From Diabrotica undecimpunctata (taxonomy: Eukaryota; Arthropoda; Insecta; Coleoptera; Chrysomelidae), in contig NC_092803.1 of the NCBI RefSeq assembly GCF_040954645.1, positions 123,027,961-123,091,960 on the forward strand: a stretch of 64,000 bases of DNA, written 5' to 3'. Made by a program: the position numbers and the translations under genes. Positions 44,600-56,549 of this stretch are shown here, piece by piece; position 1 is the stretch's first letter; every line of letters begins with the position of its first letter. The notes below the pieces were generated by a model. It had not been told where the DNA came from. It worked only from the letters and a program-made list of their open reading frames with translations, and did not search any database.

Positions 44600-46460
44600 T
44601 TAATCTTCTTCACGTTCCATATCAGAATTTTTCAACGTTGGCGATCACCATTGCGTTGGCTTCTAGATGCATTCTTTTGCCAGATGGAATAATTGTCCTG
44701 GATTTGGTATCTGAGTCGACTCACGAATGTTTTTTAGCCAAGAAGAATGTGAACTTTTTTTAACTTGGATTCTATTTCATTGAAGCTCTGCATCTGGATG
44801 TGGGATACAGCTAAAGACTAAAAATTTAGTTTTGTTTGAGTTTATTTTAATGCCCATTTCCTCTTCTACTTCGTGAATACAATCAAGCAGAATGTGTAGA
44901 CCTTTTATGTTTTCTGAGAGAATTACTGTATCGTCCGCATATCTAATTTTATCAAGTAATTCCCCATTGCTTTTTATTCCATATGGCTATCTGCTATGGC
45001 TATTCCAAATGTTAAGTACAGAATGCCACTTTGTCTAACACCATGCGTATGGAAATTTCGTCTATGTAACCATCTCAAAATTTTAGGAGGCAGTTTAATT
45101 CCAATACAGATTCTTCATCATCCAGCCTCAAAAGTTCACTACTGAACATAGGCCTTTTCCTCGTGTTTCCAACTCCATCTATCTTACGCAACTCTCATCC
45201 AGTTTTTATTTTGTCTTCTTACATCGTCAGCCCATTGTGTAGGTGGTCAACTGACGCTTCTCTTTCCTTGGTGTCCATTCCAATAATCTTTGTCCATCGC
45301 CCATCCGCCATTCTAGCTATGTGCCTGTTCATCTCCATTTTAGTATTTCCATGACGTCAGTCACCTTGGTTCTTCTCCTGGCCTCTTCGTAGTGTTTCTA
45401 CTAAGGACTTATTGATCAAATACTTTTCTCTTTAGACATGTGGGCAGCTTACTTTTAAGTTTCTTTTAGTTTTCCATATGCTGCCCATCTAAGACTAATT
45501 CTTCTCTTCAGTTCATGGATCTGATTATCCCTGCCAATCATAATTTCATGTCCTTGGTATTTATATTTATCTACGATTTCTACTTCCCACCAATACTGAT
45601 GTTCTGGTTGGGTACCACAGTTGTCATTATTTTTGTTTTCGAGGTGTTTATATTTAAACCTAGATTTTTTTGTAGCCACCAGTTCCTGTACCACCTCTCT
45701 TACCATTCCTAGATCTTCAGCTAGTATGACTATATCATCGGCGAACCGTAAGCTGTTTAGATATTCTCCATATATTTTAATTCTATTTTTCAGCCAATCC
45801 AAATTCGTAAAAGCATGTATTAAAAGCACAGTATTAAAAAGTTTAGGTGACATTGTCTTTGTTCTTGTCTATGCCCCCGCTCTATTTTTATGCGATTATC
45901 ATTAGTATGTAACTGACAGTGGTTATTGACTTTAGGTATATAGTTTATAATAATTTTGTATACCTATAATCTAGCCTGCATTCTTTAAGCGCCTGTAGTA
46001 TTTTACTTAGCTCAACTGTGTCAAAGGTTATGTAAAAATCGACAAATATTAATTCTAATATTTGTAGTACAGATTCTTAGCGACAGAATATCTTTATTAT
46101 CTCTTCCTATATTTGTAGCATCTTCATTAATTTTACATGCTGTGCTTTATCAAATACCTTTTCGAAATCCACAAAGCACGTAAATATTTTCTTTGATCAC
46201 GGCATTTTTTTTATTGAATATTTAGTGCCTTCCTAGTTCCCATAGCATATCTAAAACCAAATTGGGTTTCTTCGAGATCTTCTCATTTGCGCCAAATTCT
46301 GTTGTGAAATATTCTTACGAAAATTTTAAGAATGTGGCTTATCACGCTAATTAATCGATATTCTGGGCATTTCCTAGCATTGTGTTTTTTAGATATTGCG
46401 ATAAAGGTAGACGCCAGTCTATGGGAATCACTCCAGTGTTACTTTATTTGCAATATAAAG
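44600..46460 (-). pseudogene. Antisense LINE reverse-transcriptase relics
   Basis: Right to left: RT blocks at 46460-46130 (FVDFEKAFDKAQH-like and FGFRYAMGTRKALN), then 45853-45455 with LNSLRFADDIVILAEDLGMV (intact F-A-D-D), KYKYQGHEI and LKRRISLRWAAYGKLKE, then a C-terminal piece at 45420-45150 (RHIARMADGRWTKIIGMD), then a second RT scrap at 45100-44610 (YADDTVILSE-like order, decayed). At least two LINE copies are mixed. All are broken. Confidence 0.75.
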
Positions 46461-47469
46461 TTTTACAAAAACTAGTTTTTCATTATAAAGTAGTTTCAGA
46501 AAATAAACTATGTTCCATCTAAACTATGTTCCATTTAAACACCTTATTACAATTAAAACTTGCAAGAATTTGGTGACAGTGTTTGGTTACCCTAAATAAG
46601 TTATACATTATATCGGAATCACAGAGTTTTGCCATAATCTTCAATGTCGAATAACACAAATAACCCGAATGTATTTAGAAGTTAGGACAAAAACCAGCTC
46701 TTTTTAAATTATATATTTTATGTTCACATTCTTAAATAACATGGATAGTTAAAAAAATTATATAAAAATTTGTGAGAAAGGTACCGTTAAGTTTGATATG
46801 ATTATTACAAAATACGGGTAAAAATAATAGGTATATAAGTGTAATATTCAATACCATCTAGAAAAGATGAATATGTCTATATTACTTAAAATGTTTGTGT
46901 TACATAATTGGTAAACCTAAAATTTCTTAATTCACCCGTTTCGTTTTTGCATGCATACATTATTAATTTCATTTATATATAATGTTATTATATAAATAAG
47001 TTATGTTAAGTAAAGAATCTCTTTTTCGTAGTAACACTGCATACTATAAAATTTAAATAAAATAACTAAGATCACTGATTGAAGTATTAGAGCAGTAAAA
47101 AGTCGATGTCAATCGATTTTTCAGACAACAAACATTCTTTTATCGATCTATTTGTATTCTTGAACTGAAAATGTATTAGTTGGATAGCTCATATATATTT
47201 AAGGACTGGACATCAGTTACGAGCTAAGTACAAAAAAATGTAAACTAAATCTATTGGCGACAACCTTTAAGCCGGCGAAGTGTCAAAATAATACCAAGAA
47301 TAAAAGATAGTTTTAGAAGTATGTGTTGGCTCAGTGTTAGCTGGATAAACTTATTTCTAAAAAAGTGGTGCTACTATTAAACGATCATAGTGATGCGGTG
47401 AAGACGTAGAAAATCCTCTGGTTTCTCTTTTCAATCTCTTTATTAAGTAATTGACTATTTTTCTAAGTG
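46461..47469. other. Spacer, no recognised feature
   Basis: AT-rich. TATATATTTAAGG followed about 12 bp later by ATCAGTTAC at 47192-47220 looks like a TATA plus initiator pair, but the spacing is short and no open frame follows, so no promoter is called. Confidence 0.3.
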
Positions 47470-47760
47470 AGATGAAATTATTGACGATGCTGAAATATAA
47501 AAGCTGGCCTGCCACTCCCATCGAATTTGCCGTTTCGAATGTTCTTATACGCTTTTATCGCTGTTGTGGTATTCATTTGTAACCCTACACAAGGGACCCT
47601 CACAGAGCGCCAGGCCCTTTAGCCGGGCCAGCTAAACTCTTCTTTTTTATAGAGGTGTTACGCCTCTATCCCTCGTTTTTTCCCGGCTTGGGAACGGCTG
47701 CATCAGCTGTAGAGCTGCTCAGTTCACTCCACAACTAACACAGGCAAAGTTCTATGACTA
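47470..47760 (-). pseudogene. Possible LINE 5' leader and ORF1 start, antisense
   Basis: This block is more GC-rich than its surroundings. The minus strand carries a leader with GAGGGTCCCTTGTGTAGGGT then an ATG reading NTTTAIKAYKNIRNGKFDGS and GRPAFIF before a stop. The style fits the start of a LINE ORF1, but no diagnostic domain is reached. Classification is tentative. Confidence 0.35.
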
Positions 47761-48989
47761 TTACACTATTTAAATAAAATTTAAAGATGTACATCTTCAT
47801 CGCTATTTACTTACACACTTTATTACAAGACATCCAGAACAAAAGATATTTGTTAATAATTATTTCATACATTGATCTATTTCTATTACTGAAACCAACA
47901 AACTCAAATCTTATCTTTTTAAAAGTTTTTTATTTCGATTACTCTTTAAGTCTACCAACCAAAAGATTACCCATCGGCATCTAAATCCTCCGTTTAATCG
48001 GATCTTACTTCTGCATTTATTCGCTCCATCATAGACAGAAAAGTAAGATTCTTTGAAAAGAACGCATAACATCACTTTCGAACTACTCAGGAAAATTTAG
48101 GGATTTCTTCCTGTTCCATTCTCTACCGCTATATCTTTTTTAATACCAAATGCCATAAAACTAACTAAAGTAATAGTAAACTTTACTCATGCAACTTCTA
48201 AACTATAACTTTTTAAGCAGATATAATGTTGATGGAAGATCATAAATACCTTTATCTCTATACGAGGTACTTAAAATACCGATCCTAGGTAGTTACAATT
48301 ATTACTTTTCATAATCATTACAAACACTATAGCAGACATTAAGCACTAGGGAATGTTACTCCTGTAGTATCTCGTTTATCTGATCCAAAACTAACAAAGT
48401 CAAATAATGACTAAACACTGAGCCCTGATGTAATACTATCCTACTTTCACATAATATGTATCAGTCTCCCCCACACCTATCACTATAACACAAGTTGTTA
48501 CTCCCTGATACATTTCCCTCAGAATTTTAATATACTTACCGAGAACTAATTAATTTCCGGATATTTCGGTTTCTTTACGTATTCGTCTATCAATTACTTT
48601 CTCACATATTTTCATAATAAGATTAGTTGTATGAGCAGGAATCAACTGAGAATTCTATAAGATTTCATTACTGGACATGCGCCAGTAAAGGGACAACTGC
48701 AGGGCACTTGATCGTGGGCATCGTCTACCCAAAAATATCCATCCACTAGAGCAGTACAAGCTGGTACAGGGTACCAAAATTCTGGAATGAGCATTAAGAA
48801 TAAATGGATGATAGTCAGTTGACTGCACTACTACCAGTTGATAACAGACTGCTTATAATTAGTAATTCTATTAAACAAACCTGTTAGCCAACTATAAAAG
48901 TATTTTTTCCATCATGTTTGACATTTTTTTCGTGAACTAGTACTTTATTATTTTCGTCTAAGATGCAACTAATCTATTCCACCCTCCCT
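47761..48989. other. Spacer, no recognised feature
   Basis: No confident coding or repeat content. A few lines near 48700-48800 have higher GC and may be transposon debris. Confidence 0.3.
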
Positions 48990-49265
48990 GTAATCAAGTT
49001 TATCCTATACATCTTTTAATGCTTCTGCTTCCTCTACGTTCCAGCTGATTTTTTTTTTTCTGTTGCATTTGCCCTGAATAGATCTTTCTCATCTTTTAAC
49101 ATCCATCATTTGATATTGTGTTGTCCTCTCTGATAATTTGGTTTCATGTCTCTTCCTACTTCAATGTCCATCACAAGTAAGTTTCACTAACTATTAACTT
49201 GCAGTCCTTACATTCAAGTATATCATCTTTTCTTGTTAAGAAATAGTCTATTTTACAACGATTTT
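48990..49265 (-). pseudogene. Antisense LINE endonuclease fragment
   Basis: The minus strand reads NRCKIDYFLTRKDDILECKD then CKLIVSET, the I-D-Y-F/L-L step near the end of RTE-like endonucleases, followed by decayed sequence toward 49000. No other motif is intact. Confidence 0.55.
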
Positions 49266-49734
49266 AAAAACGAACAAGTACATGAAAATTCTTAGGCATA
49301 AATGGCGAACATTGGTAGCCTCCTATTGCCTCAGAGGAAATTGGTTCTACGATACTTACCATCCCGTCAGATATTTGAATATCTTTGTAATACTACGAGT
49401 TGAGAAAAGTTTGGGCCTATTAATATTATACCGATTAATTATTAAAAATCAACTTTTTGGCACTTGACCCATAATTGATGTGCAGTCTTCATTGATTGTT
49501 ATAGAAATAAAATATTTTTGTATGAATGAAAAGAATTTATCTGTATAATTTTTAATTTCGCAATAGTTTTATAGTTAGTTAAAAGAACTGTATAGTATAA
49601 AAATCTTTTTCTATTTTGAATAAAAACGTTTTGCATATGGAATTTTTAAATTATTTACCTGATAATATCCTTAGATTTATATATGTCGAGTAAAAGATTA
49701 GAATCACTACAGCTCAAAAAAAATTTGGTCAATT

Positions 49735-49935
49735 GCAAAATTCTGACCATCAGCAATGAGAGATCAGAACAGATTCCCAAGAAGAGGCACCAGAGAATAT
49801 ATTCTTCATACTCATCAAATTATAGAAAAATTCAGAGGATTCAATCTAGAAACATAGTTGTGCTTCATTTGGCTCCCCAAAGGGCTTTAATGATGTAAAA
49901 TGGAATAAAATTTGGCTTATACTTAGAGTAACGAG
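49735..49935 (+). pseudogene. LINE reverse-transcriptase scrap
   Basis: Frame-shifted + reading gives RTDSQEEAPENIFFILIKL-like text, then KIQRIQSRNIVVLH, then PKGFNDVKWNKIWLILR, matching the stretch around RT motif A (I-E-K-F-R-E-F-N ... F-D-x-V-K-W-N). It is short and broken. Confidence 0.5.
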
Positions 49936-50194
49936 AACTCCAGAACATCGTATTTTTGTGTGAAAAGAACTTAGATTAAAGAAAGAAACAGTAACTGTAA
50001 AAGTTAACAACCTACATTCGAACCACTTAAAATCCAAAGTTTGGCGAGTATGTGTTTATATTTGCCTTTTTATTTAACATATAGAGTAAGTCAACACATA
50101 ATGTGCCTAGTTTTTGAAGAATGGCAAGGTGGAGTAACAATAGGGGAACGGGAAATATGCAACCAACCTCCGATATGATGGTAATACCTTAATC

Positions 50195-50197
<3 letters not shown>

Positions 50198-50256
<59 letters not shown>
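50198..50256. repeat. (TA)n microsatellite
   Basis: About 58 bp of TA repeats directly before a block related to the intron 1 repeat. Confidence 0.95.
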
Positions 50257-50259
<3 letters not shown>

Positions 50260-50305
50260 TATCATCGACCGATGAACTCGAGAATATGACTACAATTATT
50301 AATGT

Positions 50306-50420
50306 AAATGTAAAAAATGGGATGTGGCGTTCTGGAAGTGACCGAAAAGGAATAATATAGCATTCTTATCGTCTAAGCATGGATATTTATTTTATTCGAT
50401 TCAATTTTATTAATTTAGTA
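50306..50420. repeat. Second copy of the ATTCG-tailed repeat head
   Basis: TGTAAAAAATGGGATGTGGC, GGAAGTGACCGAAAAGGAAT and CATTCTTATCGTCTAAGCAT align in order with 4622-4710 and lead into TTATTCGATTCAATTTTATT, a short ATTCG tract. This supports a dispersed repeat family with its own tail. Confidence 0.65.
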
Positions 50421-50688
50421 TATTATAGCTGAATTTACTTTTTCTCATGGATTTTTAAGGTTTTTCACAAGTAGCACTGACCGCAAGTAATGCATGGTTG
50501 TGTAGTGTGTAGTTGCTTGAAATGGTTGGATTGATGCTCGGGACAACTGCAAAGCAGTGATTAACCGGTCGATTTAATCGGGTGATCGGATTAATTCTAG
50601 CGTTTTGCTCTACTTGCCAAGTACGCAAATGGCGTACTTGGCAATTGGCATTGGTCCAAATTATATGGCCTTCCACTATAGTCTAGAG

Positions 50689-51442
50689 CAGAGTTTCCCA
50701 AATGGTGGGTCGCGACCCGGTACCGGGTCACGATAGCAAAATGCCGCAAAATTTAATACATATAGTAAAACTTAGTTTATGGTATCTTTTACTGGAGTGT
50801 TTTAACTCTGACACATAGAGAACAGAAAGAAAAACCCTAAGTTCTCTATGTGTCAGAGTTAAAAGATGCCATAAACTAAGTTTTACTATCTGTACCTAAA
50901 TTTTAAAAATTTTAGAATGTATTTTGTCCATTATTTTATATTTTATATGTGTGTTATTAATGTTGAGTGTCAATGCTTTTATAAATAATCTCAACGACTA
51001 GTAAGTTGCACTGAAGAATTGTGATTATTTATAAATATTTTCATATTTTTCTTATTACAGTGTCTTGAAAAAGGAATAAAACCATTCCGAAAGCTAGACA
51101 AAAAGTCAAAAGAGTGTTTCATTATAACATCCCGGCCAATTTTCTGACTGCAACCCTAATAAACTGTGTTGTTTGTTTATATCGACAGTCACTAATATCC
51201 AGTATTTCTTGCCTCACATTTATAGGTCGTAATGAAAGGAATTAGAAACTTTATCGCTTTTTCTGCTAAAGTTCTTAAATCGTAAAAATACTTCTGCAGA
51301 AGAAAAAGCGATAAAGTTTCTAATTCCTTTTATTACGACCTATAAATGTGAGGCAGGGTTTTCAACACTGGTTTTCCTCAAAAATAAATATAGGAACCGT
51401 TTGGAAGTCAAATCGGACCTGAGGATAAAATTAACATCTTTT
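50689..51442 (+). mobile_element. hAT-family relic with two internal hairpins
   Basis: The left end CAGAGTTTCCCAAATGGTGG continues GTCGCGACCC, the usual start of SCAND3/ZBED-like hAT elements, preceded by a candidate 8 bp target GTCTAGAG. 51298-51442 encodes EEKAIKFLIPFITTYKCEAG then FSTLVFLKNKYRNRLEVKSD, the C-terminal hAT dimerisation segment. Most of the transposase is deleted. Inverted duplications at 50764-50822/50841-50887 and 51211-51266/51296-51354 create long hairpins. No right terminal repeat was seen. Confidence 0.8.
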
Positions 51443-52299
51443 GTTTTTTTATCATTTTTAATTTTGAGTAAATTATAATTTGACAACTTATTTAAAAAAA
51501 ACTGTGAATGAACATAAGATATAAATTCTTATCTAATACCAAAAAATATACTCGCTTTGTCTGGAAATATGGTATAAACTTACTATATATTGGTAAATAT
51601 AAATGTATACCATATTCTTGGATAGATTCTATCTTATTGTACAGTATACGTTTTTATTTATCTTATTACTACATATCGTTTACATTACATTAAAATAATA
51701 AAGCTTTGAGAAAAACGAAATAAAAAAATAAAACACATATTCTGAGACTTATTTATTTCCATAATTTTCTTTGGCTAAGTAGTATTGTTTGCATTGGGGC
51801 TGGCAGCTAGCATTACAGTAGACATCTACGGCGTAACTAGTAGCATCTAACGTTACACCGGTTACAGGGCGTTAAACTTTACCAAACTAGAACTGTCTGT
51901 TTAAATTTTACTCTCCGATTCGAAGTAATTGGATTCCATCACATTGGAAAAGTAAATAGATCCTATCTTAAAAAAAATATTTAGGTGCTTATTTAGTTTC
52001 TCACCTGATTTGTGGAAATGATTAACAGTGGACCAATTAGAGAACAACTTTTTGGAGTGGAATGTGTTGCATTTAAAACAGAAGATACTTTAAAATCATA
52101 GACACATATTAATTTTTCAATATTTAAATTTTCGTATCAATATTTTTATAATGAAATAAATTTTAAAAGTAAAATAGCACATTAATTTTATAATTTTTAT
52201 CTTTTTCAATCAAAATTTTAACTATAATTATTTAAAATGATATTTATCAATTAATAGTTACTTTCGTTATCAATATAATTTTACATTAGTACCTAATGA
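51443..52299. other. Spacer, no recognised feature
   Basis: AT-rich; no coding or repeat structure was recognised. Confidence 0.35.
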
Positions 52300-53100
52300 C
52301 AGTGGCGGCCCGTGAGGTATTGCCATAGAGCCATGGCACTACCTTATTTTTATGTTGAAACATATTTTTTATAAAAAAACATACAGAAGTTAAAACACTT
52401 CACCATTGTATTTAGGTATATAAAATAAACATGTAGTTAAAACTTTTACAAGTGTCGTCAAAATTTATACAGTAGCAGCATAACGTTTTCGATCTAATCA
52501 GATCATCTTCAGTGCCTTATGTACTTGAAGCTAACAATGAAATTAGATTTCTATAACATTCATATATGGGTTACATCTTTCCAAACTAAATTATGTGTTG
52601 ACTCTAGGTCGATGGCAATGGATAAATTTAATACTTGAGGAACTACATGTCTCTCTGCTCGGTTTTTAACACGTGGTTCTTGTCAGTTAAGACGACACAG
52701 ACCAACTCTTGGTCTGTTTTAAAACATACTCCGAACATATTAATTGCTCAAAGTTATGATGGCGTATTCTGTTACGAGTGGTGGATTAAATGGTGTGCAA
52801 AAAATTATTAAGGAAACATATATTCTTGCAAATTACGTTGATTGCTATGCACACCACATAAATTTAATTATGACAAGTGCATGTTCTAGCAATAAGCAGA
52901 CTATGATATTTTTTCTAATTTATTTGGTTTGTGCTCGTTCTTTTCTACGTCTCCTCAAAGAACAACAATTTTGGATGAAGTCTTTATCGCAGGTTGCCAA
53001 AATCTCAAAAATGTTGGAATTTTCAATCACGGGGTGTTCATACTGTTTATGAACATATAATAGATCTCATTGCAGTTATGGATATTATACAAAGTACTTC
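52300..53100 (+). mobile_element. Second hAT relic (MYM-type-1-like transposase)
   Basis: It starts CAGTGGCGGCCCGTGAGGTA, a typical hAT terminus, after a candidate 8 bp target CCTAATGA. The + frame 52744-53052 reads VTSGGLNGVQKIIKETYILA then NYVDCYAHHINLIMTSACSS, the region around the second catalytic Asp and the C-x-x-H motif of hAT transposases annotated as zinc finger MYM-type 1-like. The N-terminal and C-terminal parts are missing, and 52400-52700 seems to be a different inserted sequence. Confidence 0.7.
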
Positions 53101-54440
53101 ATGTGATTTGTCGTCTATTAAATTAAACAAATGACTGTAAGATTAATCTGCACCCCTTAAAAGACAAAATACACATTCAAAAAGTTTTAAAAAATTTGAG
53201 AAGGTTATGTGATAACTAGAAGTATTTTGACAAATTTTGAGCAAACTTCATGTTTTCGTTTTCTAAAAAAACTCAAAAAACTACTTTTTACCAAATATAA
53301 AGCGGGAAAACCAAACATACAATTTTGTTAATTTTCTTACAGCATATAGATATAATCCTAATGAATTTTTTGAAAATTTTTGAATGTACAGTTTTGCCAA
53401 TAGAAAAAAAAATATGTTCCGGCTTATAATAAAGCTACCGGTAAGAAACCGGACAAAATTTTAATAACAACATATATAAAACTGTAAAAGTGAAAAATAT
53501 TTGTCATAAAACGTTGAATATTTTTTTCTAAATATATGAAAAATCTCATTAAACAAGAATGATATCTTGAACTTTCGCCACCAAATTGTGTTGTAGAGAG
53601 GTGGCTCCATCTGAAACGTCGGCAATATTTATCATCGATCAATAGCATTACTTTCGGCTTCGAAATGCTTCAAATGAAACGTCATACTAACAGGGTTGCC
53701 ATATCAATTACTTTGTACAACACTTCGCAGATTATAACAAAATTTAATAAGAATGTTATCGGTTTGAATGTTCTAGAGTTCAATTAAAGGATGACTTAAC
53801 TAAATATCAAATAAACTATTTAAATAAAATGCGAGAGGAACTGGAAAACGTTAAGTATTTAACAAGGAACTAACAATAAAGTATGTTCCAACTATTATTA
53901 GTACTAACCAACAAAATGCCGCAAAAAACGATTCAAGGTGACAGCAATAAATATTTTTTATACTAATATTGCTACTTTACATGCTAAGTTTTCTGACTTT
54001 TTGTCATTTATATCTTCTAATTGCGATATTCATATTTTTTAGATGGAGTTCTTGGTTATGATAATCAAATAAAAAAATTTTTGGTTATACACATTTTTAC
54101 ATAATTTGAACAAAAAAAACCTTTTTTTTTTTTTTAATTTAATAGAGCAAAAGTTTACCGTTACACCAGATCTTGCATAATAGTCGCCGTATTTTTTTAT
54201 ACCTCTTATTGTACATGCTGCTCATGCTGCGCAACCCGAATGGAAAGAATTATTAGGCGCACGTGAGATAATTAGATACATTTCACTGAAGGAAAATCCC
54301 TATAAAAGCAAATTTCTTACATTCAGATTTTTTACAATATGTGATTCTAATATGTGTTTTCAAATAAGATTTGCGAAATTTCACACTTTTAAGATTCGGT
54401 GTGCAATTTCATATGGTTTTTCAAATGGTCGGCTGTAGTA
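53101..54440. other. Spacer, no recognised gene
   Basis: AT-rich. Poly-T near 54120-54136. The last 150 bp before the zinc-finger stop (54440-54581) are degenerate zinc-finger codons in the same frame as the gene at 54582. Confidence 0.4.
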
Positions 54441-54581
54441 AACTGCTTAAAACACTTGACACTTACACACCAACTGTTTCAAACAAATTTTACATTCTTA
54501 AAGTTTTTCTCCAACGTGCATTCTCAAATGTTTTTTTAATGCACCTGCTCGAGAAAACTGCTAAAAATAAATTTCACACTT

Positions 54582-55057
54582 CTAAGGTTTTTCTCCAGTA
54601 TGCACTCTCAAATAAGTTTTTAAATTATTTGCTTGAACAAATTGTTTAAAACAAATTTTACACTTGTAAGGTTTTTCTCCAGTGTGCACTCTCAAATGTG
54701 CTTTTAAATTACTTGGTTGAATAAATTGCTTAAAACAGATTTCACACTTGTAAGCTTTTTTCTTAGTATGAACATTTATGTGTTCATTTAAATGACTTTT
54801 TCGAGCATACTGCTTAAAACAAATTTCACACTTGTAAGGTTTTTCTCCAGTGTGTATCTTTAAATGATTTTTCAAAATATTCATTCGAGAAAACTGCTTA
54901 AAACAAATTTCACACTTGTAAGTTCTTTTTCCAGTTACCACTTTCATATTTTTAGTTAGTGTTTGTCCTTCAGCTTGTGGATTCATGTAATTTCCTGGGT
55001 GAGATGAATGTTCAGTTAGTACCTCCATAATTTCCATTTTGTTGTCTTGGAGATAAT
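54582..55057 (-). CDS. C2H2 zinc-finger protein, terminal exon (4 fingers)
   Basis: The exon starts at an acceptor (TTATTTTTAG^ATTATC, minus strand, exon base 55057); the frame then reads YLQDNK before the first ATG (55037), so upstream exons are expected. Three full C-x2-C-x12-H-x3-H fingers, each starting with the block K-C-E-I-C-F-K-Q, are joined by TGEKP-type linkers (one is TKKKA). The fourth ends LKTYLRVH, with Tyr replacing the first zinc-ligand His. The stop TAG follows TGEKP; beyond it a decayed finger (KCEIYF-stop) continues. Likely a sequence-specific nuclear DNA-binding protein. Target unknown. It is paralogous to the exon at 61737-62800. Confidence 0.85.
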
Positions 55058-55182
55058 CTAAAAATAAAACTGATTATAATATACACAATTGAGTACAACG
55101 GAAAATGTGTATAAAAACAGAAATGTGATAATCAAATTAAAGATTAATAAATTGCGGGACAGCTGAAGTGTACTCAAGAATA

Positions 55183-55185
<3 letters not shown>

Positions 55186-55276
<91 letters not shown>
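55186..55276. repeat. (TA)n microsatellite
   Basis: About 90 bp of TA repeats in the presumed intron upstream of the four-finger exon. Confidence 0.96.
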
Positions 55277-55278
<2 letters not shown>

Positions 55279-56396
55279 GGATATATAGTAAAACCTGTGT
55301 AAAAGGCCAGTTTCAAGATTTCCCAAACCGATTTTATAGAATTTCTCATACAAATATCATTTCACGTGATTCAAGATTTATGACGTCAGAACCACACAGC
55401 GTTGCAACATTTGGCAACAAAATGCACATTTTCAAAATTTCTTTTTTCACTTTTTAATAATGTGGAAAACAAGATACGTTTGATCCATAACATTACAAAC
55501 GATAACATAAAAAAGCATAATTTAGCCACCAGTACAGCGACTATTTACTTGTTTTGACACTTCTCAAACACAAACACAATACAGAACAATAATTAGTTTT
55601 TAAAGCTATTAAGCTATATTTAATATGTACATATTGTTACACTTCTTTGAAATCAGTCTCACGGAACCGCCGTAACAACATTTTTAAATACAGTTTAGTA
55701 AAGTTACAACATTTGAAAAGAAACAAACATAATTATTACATAACATTAACATAATTATATTGTAAATTATCGTGAACGCTGTCGGCATTCTTGCCTCACA
55801 TCCAAATTCCATTTGAGTTTAATTTATACCCCTATCACTGGCGTACGATTCGTTAATCTATTTAAATAAAACGAATATTTTTTGAATTATTAAACTCATA
55901 CACTTGTTGCATAAAATTTATATTATTAATAATGACGTGACGTGAAATGATTTTACTGTGAAAAATATTTCATATCTAAATTTCTTTATTTATGGCCTGG
56001 TACTTACAGCCACCTTTATAATACGGATGCGGCCAAATAATCTCAAAATTTTAAAACTCATTTCATAGAAATTTTCCTGTTAATATAGGCCAAAATTTTT
56101 GTTTATTTGTTGAGGGAAATACCCAATCTATTATGTATTTAAATAAGTATCTACTTAAAAAGGGATGAAATAACATGCATAATTATGGTAGGTCTTTCTG
56201 ATACATACGTATTTTGTTAGTTTAAAGTTTTCTCCATGTTCGAAATGTTCTTAAGTTGCTATAATATGTCGCAAAACAGGAAACGTTTGTTGCTAAAGGA
56301 CAAAATAAATATATTCGCAGAAATTGAAAAGTATCGTTTAAGTTCGCGAAAAGTTGGCAGAAAAATATGGGACCGGGGAAACTCAAATTAACGATT
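55277..56396. other. Spacer, no recognised feature
   Basis: AT-rich; no coding exon for the zinc-finger gene was recognised here, though its upstream exons could be short and missed. Confidence 0.35.
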
Positions 56397-56445
56397 TTAT
56401 AAAAAAATAAGTGAGTTAAACTTAAAGTAAAAAACGAAAGTTTCC

Positions 56446-56446
<1 letters not shown>

Positions 56447-56540
<94 letters not shown>
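56447..56540. repeat. (TA)n microsatellite at a LINE breakpoint
   Basis: About 94 bp of TA repeats. The minus-strand LINE frame runs directly into it, so the microsatellite marks the point where the LINE is cut inside its RT domain. Confidence 0.96.
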
Positions 56541-56544
<4 letters not shown>

Positions 56545-56549
56545 CATAC

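Noticed and set aside
47192..47220. TATA box plus initiator-like pair
   Set aside because: Spacing is short for a core promoter and nothing transcribable follows. AT-rich DNA produces such motifs often.
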